64,000 nt of DNA from Garcia nutans (taxonomy: Eukaryota > Streptophyta > Magnoliopsida > Malpighiales > Euphorbiaceae): the NCBI GenBank assembly GCA_947685225.1, contig CANTUV010000015.1, positions 806,001 through 870,000 of the forward strand, in the 5' to 3' direction. How positions within the stretch are numbered: position 1 is the first letter of the stretch; each line of letters opens with the position of its first letter. Below are positions 22,972 to 34,744 of this stretch, piece by piece. Under the pieces are notes generated by a model. The model did no database searches, was not told where the DNA came from, and was given only the letters and a program-made list of their open reading frames with translations. The translations under genes and the position numbers were made by a program.

Positions 22972-23118
22972 TAGGTTTGAGATTCTCAACCTAGGTAAAA
23001 TGTAATAAAAAGAATATTTTTACTTAAAAAGTGGTTTTGAATAACATATACGTTTGAGATTGGCAGTCTCTGATCTTTAATAAGATATAATCTGCTGTGT
23101 TTGCAGTGTTAGGTTGTG

Positions 23119-26100
23119 ATGGATTCTCACTCACGTCAGTCGATTGAGGGTAGTGCCGAGAGTATTGCTCCTGCTGAGGGAGCTAGGGTTGATAGTGTTG
23201 AGGAGGCACCTGCTTCGGTGTCGGGTAGACCAGCTGGGGAGGAGGTTCCGCCAGCCTGGTTTAGGCCTATGATGGAAGCTATGAGACAAGCACATGTGCA
23301 ACCACAGCCACCGCCACCACCCCCTCAGCCTTCAGTACCAGTAAGGCACTATGATAAGCTAAGGAAATATGGAGCAGAGGATTTCTTTGGTACAGTTGAT
23401 CCGGCTGTAGCAGAACAGTGGCTTGATAGAGTTCAGAGGGTATTTGTGCAGTTGCAAGCCACTTCAGAGGAGAAGTTTGACTATGCAAGATCTTTGCTAC
23501 AGAAGGATGCCTACGACTGGTGGAAGACAGTGCCCCATTTTATGGATGATCCACCAACCTTGTCTTATGCGGATTTTCTGAGAGAATTTGAGTTGAAGTA
23601 TACTCCTAGGGAGTATAAAGATGGGAAGAAAAGAGAGTTTTTAGATTTGAAGCAAGATCATCGGACCGTAACTGAATATGAAGTTGAGTTTATTCGACTG
23701 AGTCAGTATGCTGGGGGTATCATTGCTGATGAGATTGATAGATGTCGGCGATTTGAGGAGGGATTGAGACCCTTGATCATGTGCTTAGTGGCTGGATCCA
23801 GATATTAGGATTTCTCACAACTTGTGGCAGCAGCTCGAAGTGTAGAGCGAGCTCAAGTTATTGCAGCTGCTTCAGAGGAAGAGGTTAGGGTTAGGAGGCC
23901 CCAGTTTGAGGCAGGGTCTTCTTCTGCAAAGAGGGGTAGAGGAAGTTTTGTTCCTCGGAGTAGTAGGAGCCAGAGACCAGCGGGTAGGTCAGTGCAGTTC
24001 CAGAGGCAGAGATTTAGACCTGCAGCTTCAGTAGCGAGTGCTCCTACTCCTGGAGTTCAGAGATCCACCTTACCTTTGTGTAACCAGTGTGGTGGAAGAC
24101 ATGGGGGCGTTTGTTGGAGGCATAGTAGATCAGGGGTATGCTTCAGGTGTGGATCACCTGACCACTTTGTGAGAGACTGTCCTGAGAGGCAGGAGCAGAT
24201 GTCAGTTGATTCTGCTGCTTCTCGAGCTAGTGTGAGGGGAGGCAGAGGAGGCAGAGGTGCCAGCCGAGGAGGTAGACCAGGATTCAGTTCTAGAGGAGGT
24301 GCTACATCCAGGGAGGGTAGACCAGAGGAGGTTGGATCTTCCCAGAGGATGTATGTTATGCAGAGGCAGCCAGATACATCGGCAGTCATAGCTGGTACTT
24401 TTTCTTTATTTAATACTCCAGTACTTGCTTTGATTGATCCGGGTTCCACGCATTCATATGTTAGTGTATCTGTTTTGCCTGTCTCTAATTTGCATGCTGA
24501 GTCCCTAGGATTTGATGTGTTGGTGACAAATCCGTTAGGGCATAGTGTGGTTGTGAGTAAGGTGCATAGAGATAGTGCAGTAGTGGTGCAGGGTGAGGAG
24601 TTCTTAGGGGATTTGATTGAGATGCCATTTAAGGAATATGATGTGATCTTAGGTATGGATTGGCTATCTCGACATGGAGCTGTGGTAGATTGTAAGAAGA
24701 AAATTATTTCTTTGAAAACTGTTGATGGTAGAGAGGTGATAGTATCTAATGAGCAGGAACAGCTAGCCTCCTTATTTGTTTCAGCTGTATTGAATTGGAA
24801 TCCACCTAAATCAGTGACAGAGATTAGAAGTTTTCTGGGTTTGGCAGGCTATTACCGGCGGTTTGTGAAAGGGTTTTCTTTGATAGCTACTCCACTCACC
24901 AGATTGCTTCGTAAGGGAGTGAGATTTGTGTGGACGGATCAGTGTCAGGCTAGCTTTGAGCAGTTGAGAGAAATGTTGACTCAAGCGCCTGTTCTAACTT
25001 TACCTGTTGAAGGCAAACTATATGTGATCTACAGTGATGCTTCACATAGAGGTTTGGGGTGTGTATTGATGCAGGAAGGGAAAGTTATAGCTTATGCATC
25101 TCGACAGTTGAAATCGCATGAGCTTAACTATCCGACCCATGATTTGGAATTGGCTGCCATTGTTTTTGCATTGAAGATTTGGCGCCATTATCTGTTTGGG
25201 GAGAAATGTTTCATCTACACTGATCACAAGAGTTTGAAGTATTTGGGTGTCCAGAAAGAACTCAATCTTCGTCAGAGGAGATGGTTAGAATTGATTAAAG
25301 ACTACGATTGCTTGATTGACTATCATCCAGGTAAAGCAAATGTTGTTGCTGATGCCTTGAGTCGGAAGTCTTTAGCTGGTTTAACAATTTACTCGCTCTC
25401 GTTGCTTGTTGAGTTGAGAGCATTGCATGCCAGTTTTGTACCTTGTGTTGATGGTGCATTATTGGCACAGTTGCAATTGAAGCCGATTTTGTTGGATCAG
25501 ATCAAAGAGGCTCAATTGGCTGATAAGAAAATTCAGAAGATTATTTCAGATTGTCAGAATGGGAAGACTAGAGATTTTGTTGTGAAAGATGATGGGAGTC
25601 TCTGGTTTAAGAACCGATTGTGTGTACCCGATAATGCTGATTTGAAAAGAGTCATTTTAGAAGAAGCTCATCAGTCAATGTTTGCTATGCATCCGGGTAA
25701 TACGAAGATGTATCATGATTTGAGACAGCATTATTGGTGGATTGGTTTGAAGAGAGACATTGCAGATTTTGTGTCGAAATGTCTCACTTGTCAGAAGGTT
25801 AAAGCAGAGCATCAAGTTCCAACCGGGTTGCTTCAACCATTGTCAGTGCCAGAATGGAAATGGGAAAGAGTGACAATGGATTTTGTGTCTGGTTTGCCAT
25901 TGACACAAAAGAAGCATGATGATATATGGGTGATTGTGGATAGATTGACGAAGACAGCTCATTTCCTTCCGGTGCGGATGGATTACTCTTTGGAGAGATT
26001 GGCTGAGCTGTATATTCAGGAGATTGTGAAATTGCATGGTGTTCCAACTTCTTTAGTGTCTGATCGAGATCCCCGGTTTACTTCAAGATTTTGGAAGAGT

Positions 26101-26919
26101 TTGCATAGTGCTTTGGGTTCTCGACTACACTTCAGTACTGCTTTTCATCCACAGACGGATGGACAATCAGAGAGGGTGATACAGATTATTGAGGACATGT
26201 TGAGAAGCTGTGTCATCGATTTCTCTGGAAGTTGGGATAGGTTTTTACCTCTTGTGGAGTTTGCTTACAACAACAGTCACCAATCCAGCATTGGTATGGC
26301 ACCGTTTGAAGCATTGTATGGCAGACGGTTTAGGACACCTCTTTGTTGGAATGAGCTTGGAGATAATAAGTTGTTTGGTCCTGATTTGATACAAGAAACT
26401 GAAGAAAAAGTAAAGTTGATTCGAGGCAGGTTAAAAGCAGCTTCAGACCGACAGAAGTCTTATGCAGATCTGAAGAGGAGAGATATAGAGTTTGATGTTG
26501 GAGATAAGGTGTTTTTGAAAGTATCTCCTTGGAAGAAGATTTTGAGGTTCGGTCGGAAAGGAAAATTGAGTCCTCGTTTCATTGGGCCGTATGAAGTGTT
26601 AGAAAGAGTTAGGCCAGTTGCATATCGACTTGCTTTGCCACCTGAGTTGGATCATATTCATAATGTATTCCATGTTTCTATGTTGAGGAGGTACAGGTCA
26701 GATCCATCTCATGTGTTGCCATTTGAGTCTATCGAAGTGAGCCCAGATTTGACATTTGAAGAAGAACCAGTTGCTATCTTGGCACGTGATGTGAAAGAAT
26801 TGAGGAACAAGAAAGTTCCATTGGTGAAGATTCTTTGGAAGAATCATGCAAAAGAAGAAGCAACTTGGGAAAGTGAGCAAACTATGCGAGAGCAATATCC
26901 TCAACTATTTCAGAGTTGA
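23119..26919 (+). pseudogene. Gag-Pol of chromovirus C copy 1: in-frame TAG in gag and RT core deleted
   Basis: One frame of 1267 codons from ATG 23119 to TGA 26917-26919. It is broken only by TAG at 23806-23808, between GSRY and DFSQLV. In order: a capsid-like region (KYGAEDFFGTVDP, EFELKYTP, FEEGLRP); a zinc knuckle CFRCGSPDHFVRDC preceded by a Cys/His-rich CNQCGG; protease ALIDPGSTHSYVS; then a jump at about 24784-24792 straight to the RT thumb/connection (NWNPPKSVTEIRSFLG). FxDD and the rest of the RT core are absent. RNase H is intact by motif (YSDASHRG, DLELAA, YTDHKS, ADALSRK). Integrase keeps HHCC and DDE (MDFVSG, SDRDPRF, GQSERV). GPYEVLERV, NVFHVSMLRRY and a chromodomain-like tail ending WESEQTMREQYPQLF follow. 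Without RT it cannot be autonomous. Confidence 0.93.
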
Positions 26920-26949
26920 TATCAGGTAATTTCGAGGACGAAATTTCTT

Positions 26950-26965
26950 TTTAGAGGGGGAGAAT
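26950..26965 (+). other. Polypurine tract of chromovirus C
   Basis: TTTAGAGGGGGAGAAT sits immediately before the LTR 2 start TGTAATATCC at 26966. It is 31 bases downstream of the pol stop codon, the usual arrangement. Confidence 0.88.
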
Positions 26966-29769
26966 TGTAATATCCTCATTTATGCCCTAGAAGTTTTGCA
27001 TATTGTTGTTGTTGTTATTGTTATATATTGGATTGAATATATGTGTTAAATTGTAAGAGAAAAGAAATTGAGAAGAGAAAGTATATGTATATGTATTTTG
27101 GGAAGAAATAGGGTTTATAGACAAATTTATATGTTGTGTATATGTTAATATATATGACATATAAAGTGGTCAAAAGGCTTGGTCAATGCAAGAGAAGATA
27201 TTTATTTGAGATTGGTAAATTACTTAATTGGGCACATATAAGACAAAAAGATAATTATGTGAATAAGGGCACTTTGGTAATTGCTTGGATAAAATCACAT
27301 GGTGGATATTTAAAGAAGGTTTGACTTGTGTTTTCTTTATCATTTCTTCTTCTTCTTCTTGTTGATGGCCGGCCCTCCATAGCCAAAGAGAAAGAAAGAG
27401 ACAAGTGATGGTTTTGATGATTTCAAGCTTAAATTGAAGAAAGATTAAGTGTTCAAGTGTTGATTTAAGAAGTTTTTAACTAAGGTAAGATCTTTTCTCT
27501 AATTTCTTCAATTCTTTTGAAGTGGTATGATTAAGTTGCTTATGGTATGATTGTAAGTATTGATTTTGCTTGATAGATGAGAAGTTGGGTTGGTGTTGGT
27601 GATGGAAGAGTAAGATTGGTGTTTAGTGAAATTGTTTCTGTTTTAGGATTAGTAAAGGCTGTGACTTGTATGATTTTTAATTAATTTTAGAAAAATGTTC
27701 TTGAAGTGAATTTTTGATATGTTGTGCCTCTATGAGTCTAGAATGACTGAAAAATATGTTGATTCGATTTTGGAATGGTTATGAGTTTAGAAAGATTATT
27801 TTTATTAGACCTGTTCCAGCAGGTACCTTAACTGAGACAGCTCTATTTCGGAATTTTTAATAAAATGTAGAAAAATCATATTCAATTGAATTTTGGATAT
27901 GTTGTTTCTTAGTGAGTCTAGTATTTGAGAAAAATAATTTGGAACCACGTTGATTGAATTTGATTTATGGAATTCACAAAGTTCAGAACTGCTGCCAGGA
28001 TGCAGGGCAATTGGGGCAGTCTGGTTAGGTGAACTATTTGACCAAGATTTTGTGTTCAGTTTGATCTGAAATTTTAAAGGGATGATTTTAAGATACAAAA
28101 CTAAATTCTGTAAAAAGTTTAGAATTTTTAGTCAAGTAGATTATTTTATACAATTTTTTAAAATAAGGATAAAATGGAGTTTAAAACCAGAATGTACTAT
28201 TTATGGTTAGGGTTTTAATTCTTTGTTCTTCTTGCATTGCTTTGGTTCTCCAAAGGTAGGTTGGTCCTTAAACCTAACCCTAAACACTTTAAACACACTT
28301 GAATCAATGAATGTTATAATCAATTGTTCTTTGCCCTAATTGCATTGTTGAGATTGAACAATGTTATGTTGTGCATTGTGAATGGTAATGTGTTTCATGA
28401 GTAATGTGGAATGAAATGTTGATATTTATGAATGATGCTATGTGAGATATAATGTGATCATGGATGAGATATATATATATATACTTGAATAATGAGATGT
28501 TATATTGTGAAATGAAATGTGAAGCCATTGTTATTGGCTAAGATGATGTAATTGAAAGAAAGAAGGCATGTTTGCCTAAATGTGATGAGAATTGAGAATG
28601 GAAATGAATTGTTTGTTTAATATGTTATTCAGTTTCAGAGTTCTGGATTTGGGTGGCATGCCTAAGAAATGATGAAAGGTAACAGTCTTGCCGGGTTGAG
28701 GACCTCCTCATAGGTGTTGAGTTGATGGTCCAAGAGACTGGGTCTGTTACACTATGAGATATATGATCTGTAACAGTCTTGCCGGGTTGAGGATCTCCTC
28801 ATATGTGTTGAGTTGATGATCCAAGAGACTGGGTCTGTTACACTATCCATGGATAGAGATACATGTATATACATTGCCTACGGGCGTGATTATTGTGACT
28901 ATGAACCCAAGGCAGTAACTCTGAACTCTGAATATCGTATTAAATACTTGTTGGGCCCATAGGTGTCAAGGTTATATGAATGTCCTAAATAATGTTATGA
29001 GTTTAATGAAATGAGATGTTGGTTATGGAGTATGATTGATTAATGTTGAATGTGAAAAGATGTTGAAATGTGGTATGCTCATATGACTATGATTTGTGAA
29101 ATGCATAATTGTGTGGTTAACTTTATATTTATGATGTTGATCTTATCAATAACATATGTGGCATTGCATTTCATTAAAGCATACCGTTAGCATGTTTTAT
29201 CTTACTAAGCCGTTGGCTTAGCGCGATAGTGTTTAATCGCGCAGGTAGTAGAGTGGATAGAGTTGAACCCGAGAGTTCATCAAGACCTAGTGAGAGTAGA
29301 CCTTGAAGAATCCATTTTGGGAGCTTAAAGATCAGAGCAGACTTGCCAATCATGTATAAATTTTATGTGTTGTAAAACTTGAGTTTTGATGTATATGAAT
29401 TTGTAAATATGTAAATATTTTATAACTTTCGCTGTGTAATATTTAAATATGGGGGTTGTCACAAAACCTTTATTTTATGTTGTACTAGAAGTGTAAATCC
29501 TTTTTGCAGGTTGTAGTTGAGGTTACAAGGGGGATTTATTGGGAGTGTACTGAGAATGATTTTGTTTGCATTGGTTTGTGTAAAATGTTTTTAAAAATAA
29601 GAAAAAAACCGGTTTTGTCGACACTTGGGACTCAATTTTTAGGCGAAACTATGGCAAAAATTTTGTAAAAATCGGAACTAAAATTTGACTAAGTAAAATT
29701 GGTAGCAACATTAGGTTAGTGTGGCTCCTCTACTCAGCTTACATATGTAGGTCGGGAAGGGGTGTTACA
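26966..29769 (+). repeat. Chromovirus C LTR 2 (shared middle LTR)
   Basis: Same length and termini as LTR 1, with scattered substitutions such as GGCGCC versus GGCTCC near the 3' end. It serves as the 3' LTR of copy 1 and the 5' LTR of copy 2. It contains the subrepeat pair (28679-28841) and the candidate splice donor at 27484/27485. Confidence 0.93.
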
Positions 29770-29776
29770 ATTGTTT

Positions 29777-29789
29777 TGGTATCAGAGCC
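29777..29789 (+). other. Primer binding site of chromovirus C copy 2
   Basis: TGGTATCAGAGCC follows the second LTR. A PBS directly after the middle LTR proves that a second internal region, not host flanking DNA, follows. Confidence 0.92.
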
Positions 29790-29936
29790 TAGGTTTGAGA
29801 TTCTCAACCTAGGTAAAATGTAATAAAAAGAATATTTTTACTTAAAAAGTGGTTTTGAATAACATATACGTTTGAGATTGGCAGTCTCTGATCTTTAATA
29901 AGATATAATCTGTTGTGTTTGCAGTGTTAGGTTGTG

Positions 29937-32900
29937 ATGGATTCTCACTCACGTCAGTCGATTGAGGGTAGTGCCGAGAGTATTGCTCCTGCTGAGGGAG
30001 CTAGGGTTGATAGTGTTGAGGAGGCACCTGCTTCGGTGTCGGGTAGACCAGCTGGGGAGGAGGTTCCGCCAGCCTGGTTTAGGCCTATGATGGAAGCTAT
30101 GAGACAAGCACATGTGCAACCACAGCCACCGCCACCACCCCCTCAGCCTTCAGTACCAGTAAGGCACTATGATAAGCTAAGGAAATATGGAGCAGAGGAT
30201 TTCTTTGGTACAGTTGATCCGGCTGTAGCAGAACAGTGGCTTGATAGAGTTCAGAGGGTATTTGTGCAGTTGCAAGCCACTTCAGAGGAGAAGTTTGACT
30301 ATGCAAGATCTTTGCTACAGAAGGATGCCTACGACTGGTGGAAGACAGTGCCCCATTCTATGGATGATCCACCAACCTTGTCTTATGCGGATTTTCTGAG
30401 AGAATTTGAGTTGAAGTATACTCCTAGGGAGTATAAAGATGGGAAGAAAAGAGAGTTTTTAGATTTGAAGCAAGATCATCGGACCGTAACTGAATATGAA
30501 GTTGAGTTTATTCGACTGAGTCAGTATGCTGGGGGTATCATTGCTGATGAGATTGATAGATGTCGGCGATTTGAGGAGGGATTGAGACCCTTGATCATGT
30601 GCTTAGTGGCTGGATCCAGATATTAGGATTTCTCACAACTTGTGGCAGCAGCTCGAAGTGTAGAGCGAGCTCAAGTTATTGCAGCTGCTTCAGAGGAAGA
30701 GGTTAGGGTTAGGAGGCCCCAGTTTGAGGCAGGGTCTTCTTCTGCAAAGAGGGGTAGAGGAAGTTTTGTTCCTCGGAGTAGTAGGAGCCAGAGACCAGCG
30801 GGTAGGTCAGTGCAGTTCCAGAGGCAGATATTTAGACCTGCAGCTTCAGTAGCGAGTGCTCCTACTCCTGGAGTTCAGAGATCCACCTTACCTTTGTGTA
30901 ACCAGTGTGGTGGAAGACATGGGGGCGTTTGTTGGAGGCATAGTAGATCAGGGGTATGCTTCAGGTGTGGATCACCTGACCACTTTGTGAGAGACTGTCC
31001 TGAGAGGCAGGAGCAGATGTCAGTTGATTCTGCTGCTTCTCGAGCTAGTGTGAGGGGAGGCAGAGGAGGCAGAGGTGCCAGCCGAGGAGGTAGACCAGGA
31101 TTCAGTTCTAGAGGAGGTGCTACATCCAGGGAGGGTAGACCAGAGGAGGTTGGATCTTCCCAGAGGATGTATGTTATGCAGAGGCAGCCAGATACATCGG
31201 CAGTCATAGCTGGTACTTTTTCTTTATTTAATACTCCAGTACTTGCTTTGATTGATCCGGGTTCCACGCATTCATATGTTAGTGTATCTGTTTTGCCTGT
31301 CTCTAATTTGCATGCTGAGTCCCTAGGATTTGATGTGTTGGTGACAAATCCGTTAGGGCATAGTGTGGTTGTGAGTAAGGTGCATAGAGATAGTGCAGTA
31401 GTGGTGCAGGGTGAGGAGTTCTTAGGGGATTTGATTGAGATGCCATTTAAGGAATATGATGTGATCTTAGGTATGGATTGGCTATCTCGACATGGAGCTG
31501 TGGTAGATTGTAAGAAGAAAATTATTTCTTTGAAAACTGTTGATGGTAGAGAGGTGATAGTATCTAATGAGCAGGAACAGCTAGCCTCCTTATTTGTTTC
31601 AGCTGTATTGAATTGGAATCCACCTAAATCAGTGACAGAGATTAGAAGTTTTCTGGGTTTGGCAGGCTATTACCGGCGGTTTGTGAAAGGGTTTTCTTTG
31701 ATAGCTACTCCACTCACCAGATTGCTTCGTAAGGGAGTGAGATTTGTGTGGATGGATCAGTGTCAGGCTAGCTTTGAGCAGTTGAGAGAAATGTTGACTC
31801 AAGCGCCTGTTCTAACTTTACCTGTTGAAGGCAAACTATATGTGATCTACAGTGATGCTTCACATAGAGGTTTGGGGTGTGTATTGATGCAGGAAGGGAA
31901 AGTTATAGCTTATGCATCTCGACAGTTGAAATCGCATGAGCTTAACTATCCGACCCATGATTTGGAATTGGCTGCCATTGTTTTTGCATTGAAGATTTGG
32001 CGCCATTATCTGTTTGGGGAGAAATGTTTCATCTACACTGATCACAAGAGTTTGAAGTATTTGGGTGTCCAGAAAGAACTCAATCTTCGTCAGAGGAGAT
32101 GGTTAGAATTGATTAAAGACTACGATTGCTTGATTGACTATCATCCAGGTAAAGCAAATGTTGTTGCTGATGCCTTGAGTCGGAAGTCTTTAGCTGGTTT
32201 AACAATTTACTCGCTCTCGTTGCTTGTTGAGTTGAGAGCATTGCATGCCAGTTTTGTACCTTGTGTTGATGGTGCATTATTGGCACAGTTGCAATTGAAG
32301 CCGATTTTGTTGGATCAGATCAAAGAGGCTCAATTGGCTGATAAGAAAATTCAGAAGATTATTTCAGATTGTCAGAATGGGAAGACTAGAGATTTTGTTG
32401 TGAAAGATGATGGGAGTCTCTGGTTTAAGAACCGATTGTGTGTACCCGATAATGCTGATTTGAAAAGAGTCATTTTAGAAGAAGCTCATCAGTCAATGTT
32501 TGCTATGCATCCGGGTAATACGAAGATGTATCATGATTTGAGACAGCATTATTGGTGGATTGGTTTGAAGAGAGACATTGCAGATTTTGTGTCGAAATGT
32601 CTCACTTGTCAGAAGGTTAAAGCAGAGCATCAAGTTCCAACCGGGTTGCTTCAACCATTGTCAGTGCCAGAATGGAAATGGGAAAGAGTGACAATGGATT
32701 TTGTGTCTGGTTTGCCATTGACACAAAAGAAGCATGATGATATATGGGTGATTGTGGATAGATTGACGAAGACAGCTCATTTCCTTCCGGTGCGGATGGA
32801 TTACTCTTTGGAGAGATTGGCTGAGCTGTATATTCAGGAGATTGTGAAATTGCATGGTGTTCCAACTTCTTTAGTGTCTGATCGAGATCCCCGGTTTACT

Positions 32901-33700
32901 TCAAGATTTTGGAAGAGTTTGCATAGTGCTTTGGGTTCTCGACTACACTTCAGTACTGCTTTTCATCCACAGACGGATGGACAATCAGAGAGGGTGATAC
33001 AGATTATTGAGGACATGTTGAGAAGCTGTGTCATCGATTTCTCTGGAAGTTGGGATAGGTTTTTACCTCTTGTGGAGTTTGCTTACAACAACAGTCACCA
33101 ATCCAGCATTGGTATGGCACCGTTTGAAGCATTGTATGGCAGACGGTTTAGGACACCTCTTTGTTGGAATGAGCTTGGAGATAATAAGTTGTTTGGTCCT
33201 GATTTGATACAAGAAACTGAAGAAAAAGTAAAGTTGATTCGAGGCAGGTTAAAAGCAGCTTCAGACCGACAGAAGTCTTATGCAGATCTGAAGAGGAGAG
33301 ATATAGAGTTTGATGTTGGAGATAAGGTGTTTTTGAAAGTATCTCCTTGGAAGAAGATTTTGAGGTTCGGTCGGAAAGGAAAATTGAGTCCTCGTTTCAT
33401 TGGGCCGTATGAAGTGTTAGAAAGAGTTGGGCCAGTTGCATATCGACTTGCTTTGCCACCTGAGTTGGATCATATTCATAATGTATTCCATGTTTCTATG
33501 TTGAGGAGGTACAGGTCAGATCCATCTCATGTGTTGCCATTTGAGTCTATCGAAGTGAGCCCAGATTTGACATTTGAAGAAGAACCAGTTGCTATCTTGG
33601 CACGTGATGTGAAAGAATTGAGGAACAAGAAAGTTCCATTGGTGAAGATTCTTTGGAAGAATCATGCAAAAGAAGAAGCAACTTGGGAAAGTGAGCAAAC
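29937..33700 (+). pseudogene. Gag-Pol of chromovirus C copy 2, truncated at the chromodomain
   Basis: Same frame and domain order as copy 1, from ATG 29937. It has the identical gag TAG (30624-30626) and the identical RT-core deletion at about 31602-31610. I noted four amino-acid differences from copy 1: F to S in HFMDD, R to I after FQRQ, T to M in VWTDQ, and R to G in ERVRPV. For the last, copy 2 has the common GPVAYRL form. Homology stops after ESEQ; the following bases to 33737 read into unrelated sequence. The last 70 or so residues of the polyprotein, the PPT and the 3' LTR are missing. Confidence 0.92.
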
Positions 33701-33775
33701 AACACTTCAAACAAACTTTAAACAAAAAATCAAATGAAACATTAACTAAAAACACACTAAAAACAAGTACAAAAA
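33701..33775. other. Junction filler between chromovirus C and the RTE fragment
   Basis: A short A-rich stretch (ACAAAC and AAAC repeats) with no similarity to the chromovirus end or the gag-only LTR end. It marks a deletion or illegitimate-joining breakpoint rather than an element terminus. Confidence 0.5.
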
Positions 33776-34740
33776 TAATCTAAACAACCACTTTTTTCAC
33801 TTTCTCATTCCACCACCAAGACTTCTTCGAGGGATGCCCACACCCTTTAGGTTCTCCAAGAATATTTGTAGCTACTTCTTTAATTGTTATAGACATGCCT
33901 ATCCACATATCTTTTGATGACATACTCACATCTGCCTCCCACCCTCCAGCTTTGACCAACTCATCCTTGAACAATAATTATTTTTCACCTTTTAAAGTCC
34001 ACAGCCTAATAATAGGAATTCTATTCCTCCTTGGCATACTAGTCAACCTCTTGACATTTAAAACTACTAACCTATGCTGAGTGGTCAAAGCCTTACTGGA
34101 ATAACCTTACAATCCTTACATCGAGTTCGATCGTCTTTTCTTGTGAGTAAGTCAATCTAACTTCTATTTTATCCACTTTTAAAGGTCACTAGATGGGATT
34201 CCCTTTTTATAAAATATCTATTTTCCATAATCAAATGATAGGCTAAAGCAAAATCAAAGATACTCTTACATTCTTCATTTCTACTTCCAAAATCATACCC
34301 TTCATGTACCTCCTCAAAACCCACTTTGTCTTTTCTTACATGTGCATTTAAGTCTCCTATAAAAATGTTTTCATCATTTGGAATCCCTTGCATAAGTTCT
34401 TCCATATCATCCCAAAATTTTTTCTTGTTCTCCCCATCTAATCCAACTTGGGGGGCATATGCACTAACTATGTTGATGGTCTCATTTTGAAGTACAAGTT
34501 TAATTGAAATAATCTTATCGCCTACTCTTTTCACAGCTACAACCGTCTCCTTTAGGTTTCAATCCAAAATTATACCTACTCCATTTTTACCTCTATCTGT
34601 TCCTGTATACCACACTTTATATCTAGTATTCTCAACTTCTTTACTTTTCTCTCCAACCCATTTAGTCTCTTGAATACAAGCAATACTAACTTATCCTTTA
34701 CCAAGGCTTGGGATAGACTATACACAAGAAACTCATGTAT
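33776..34740 (-). pseudogene. RTE-type non-LTR retrotransposon fragment, endonuclease region
   Basis: The minus strand, read from about 34740 downwards, shows an N-terminal stretch resembling the start of plant RTE proteins. An endonuclease/exonuclease/phosphatase-like domain follows at 34534-34169: KRVGDKIISIKLVLQNE, VSAYAPQVGLD, FIGDLNAHV (catalytic Asp and Asn), DFALAYHLI and SHLVTFKSG. A linker at 33974-33780 contains KKSWWWNEKVKK. In intact RTE elements the reverse transcriptase comes next, but here the sequence ends at the chromovirus C breakpoint. Frame breaks separate the pieces. Such ORFs are often annotated in plants as craniofacial development protein 2-like; the retroelement origin is the better reading. 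Confidence 0.82.
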
Positions 34741-34744
34741 AGGC

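Larger units (their letters stand above)
20667..23106 (+). other. Candidate intron in the leader of chromovirus C copy 1
   Basis: A donor-like site ACTAAG/GTAAGA at 20666/20667 in the LTR is paired with an acceptor-like GTGTTTGCAG ending at 23106, 12 nt before the gag ATG at 23119. Splicing would remove 2440 nt, including the PBS and many upstream ATGs. The equivalent sites in copy 2 are 27485 and 29924. This is a prediction from motif and from conservation of placement in other chromoviruses here; no transcript evidence is available. Confidence 0.4.
20148..33700 (+). mobile_element. Chromovirus C, tandem LTR-internal-LTR-internal(truncated)
   Basis: The LTRs at 20148-22951 and 26966-29769 are both 2804 bp and differ at roughly a dozen visible positions. 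Internal copies are 22952-26965 and 29770-33700. The tandem period is 6818 bp. Copy 2 stops matching after GTGAGCAAAC at 33700, inside the end of the chromodomain region, and no third LTR follows. The upstream flank (GTGGG) is not repeated downstream. A tandem of this shape is what unequal recombination between LTRs of one element can produce, followed by a deletion. Very low divergence makes this the youngest element in the window. Confidence 0.9.

Noticed and set aside
24057..24449. 130-codon minus-strand ORF opposite gag-pol of chromovirus C (also 30875-31267)
   Set aside because: It is the antisense of the zinc-knuckle/protease region; its openness follows from the codon composition of the real frame, and it has no recognisable domain.
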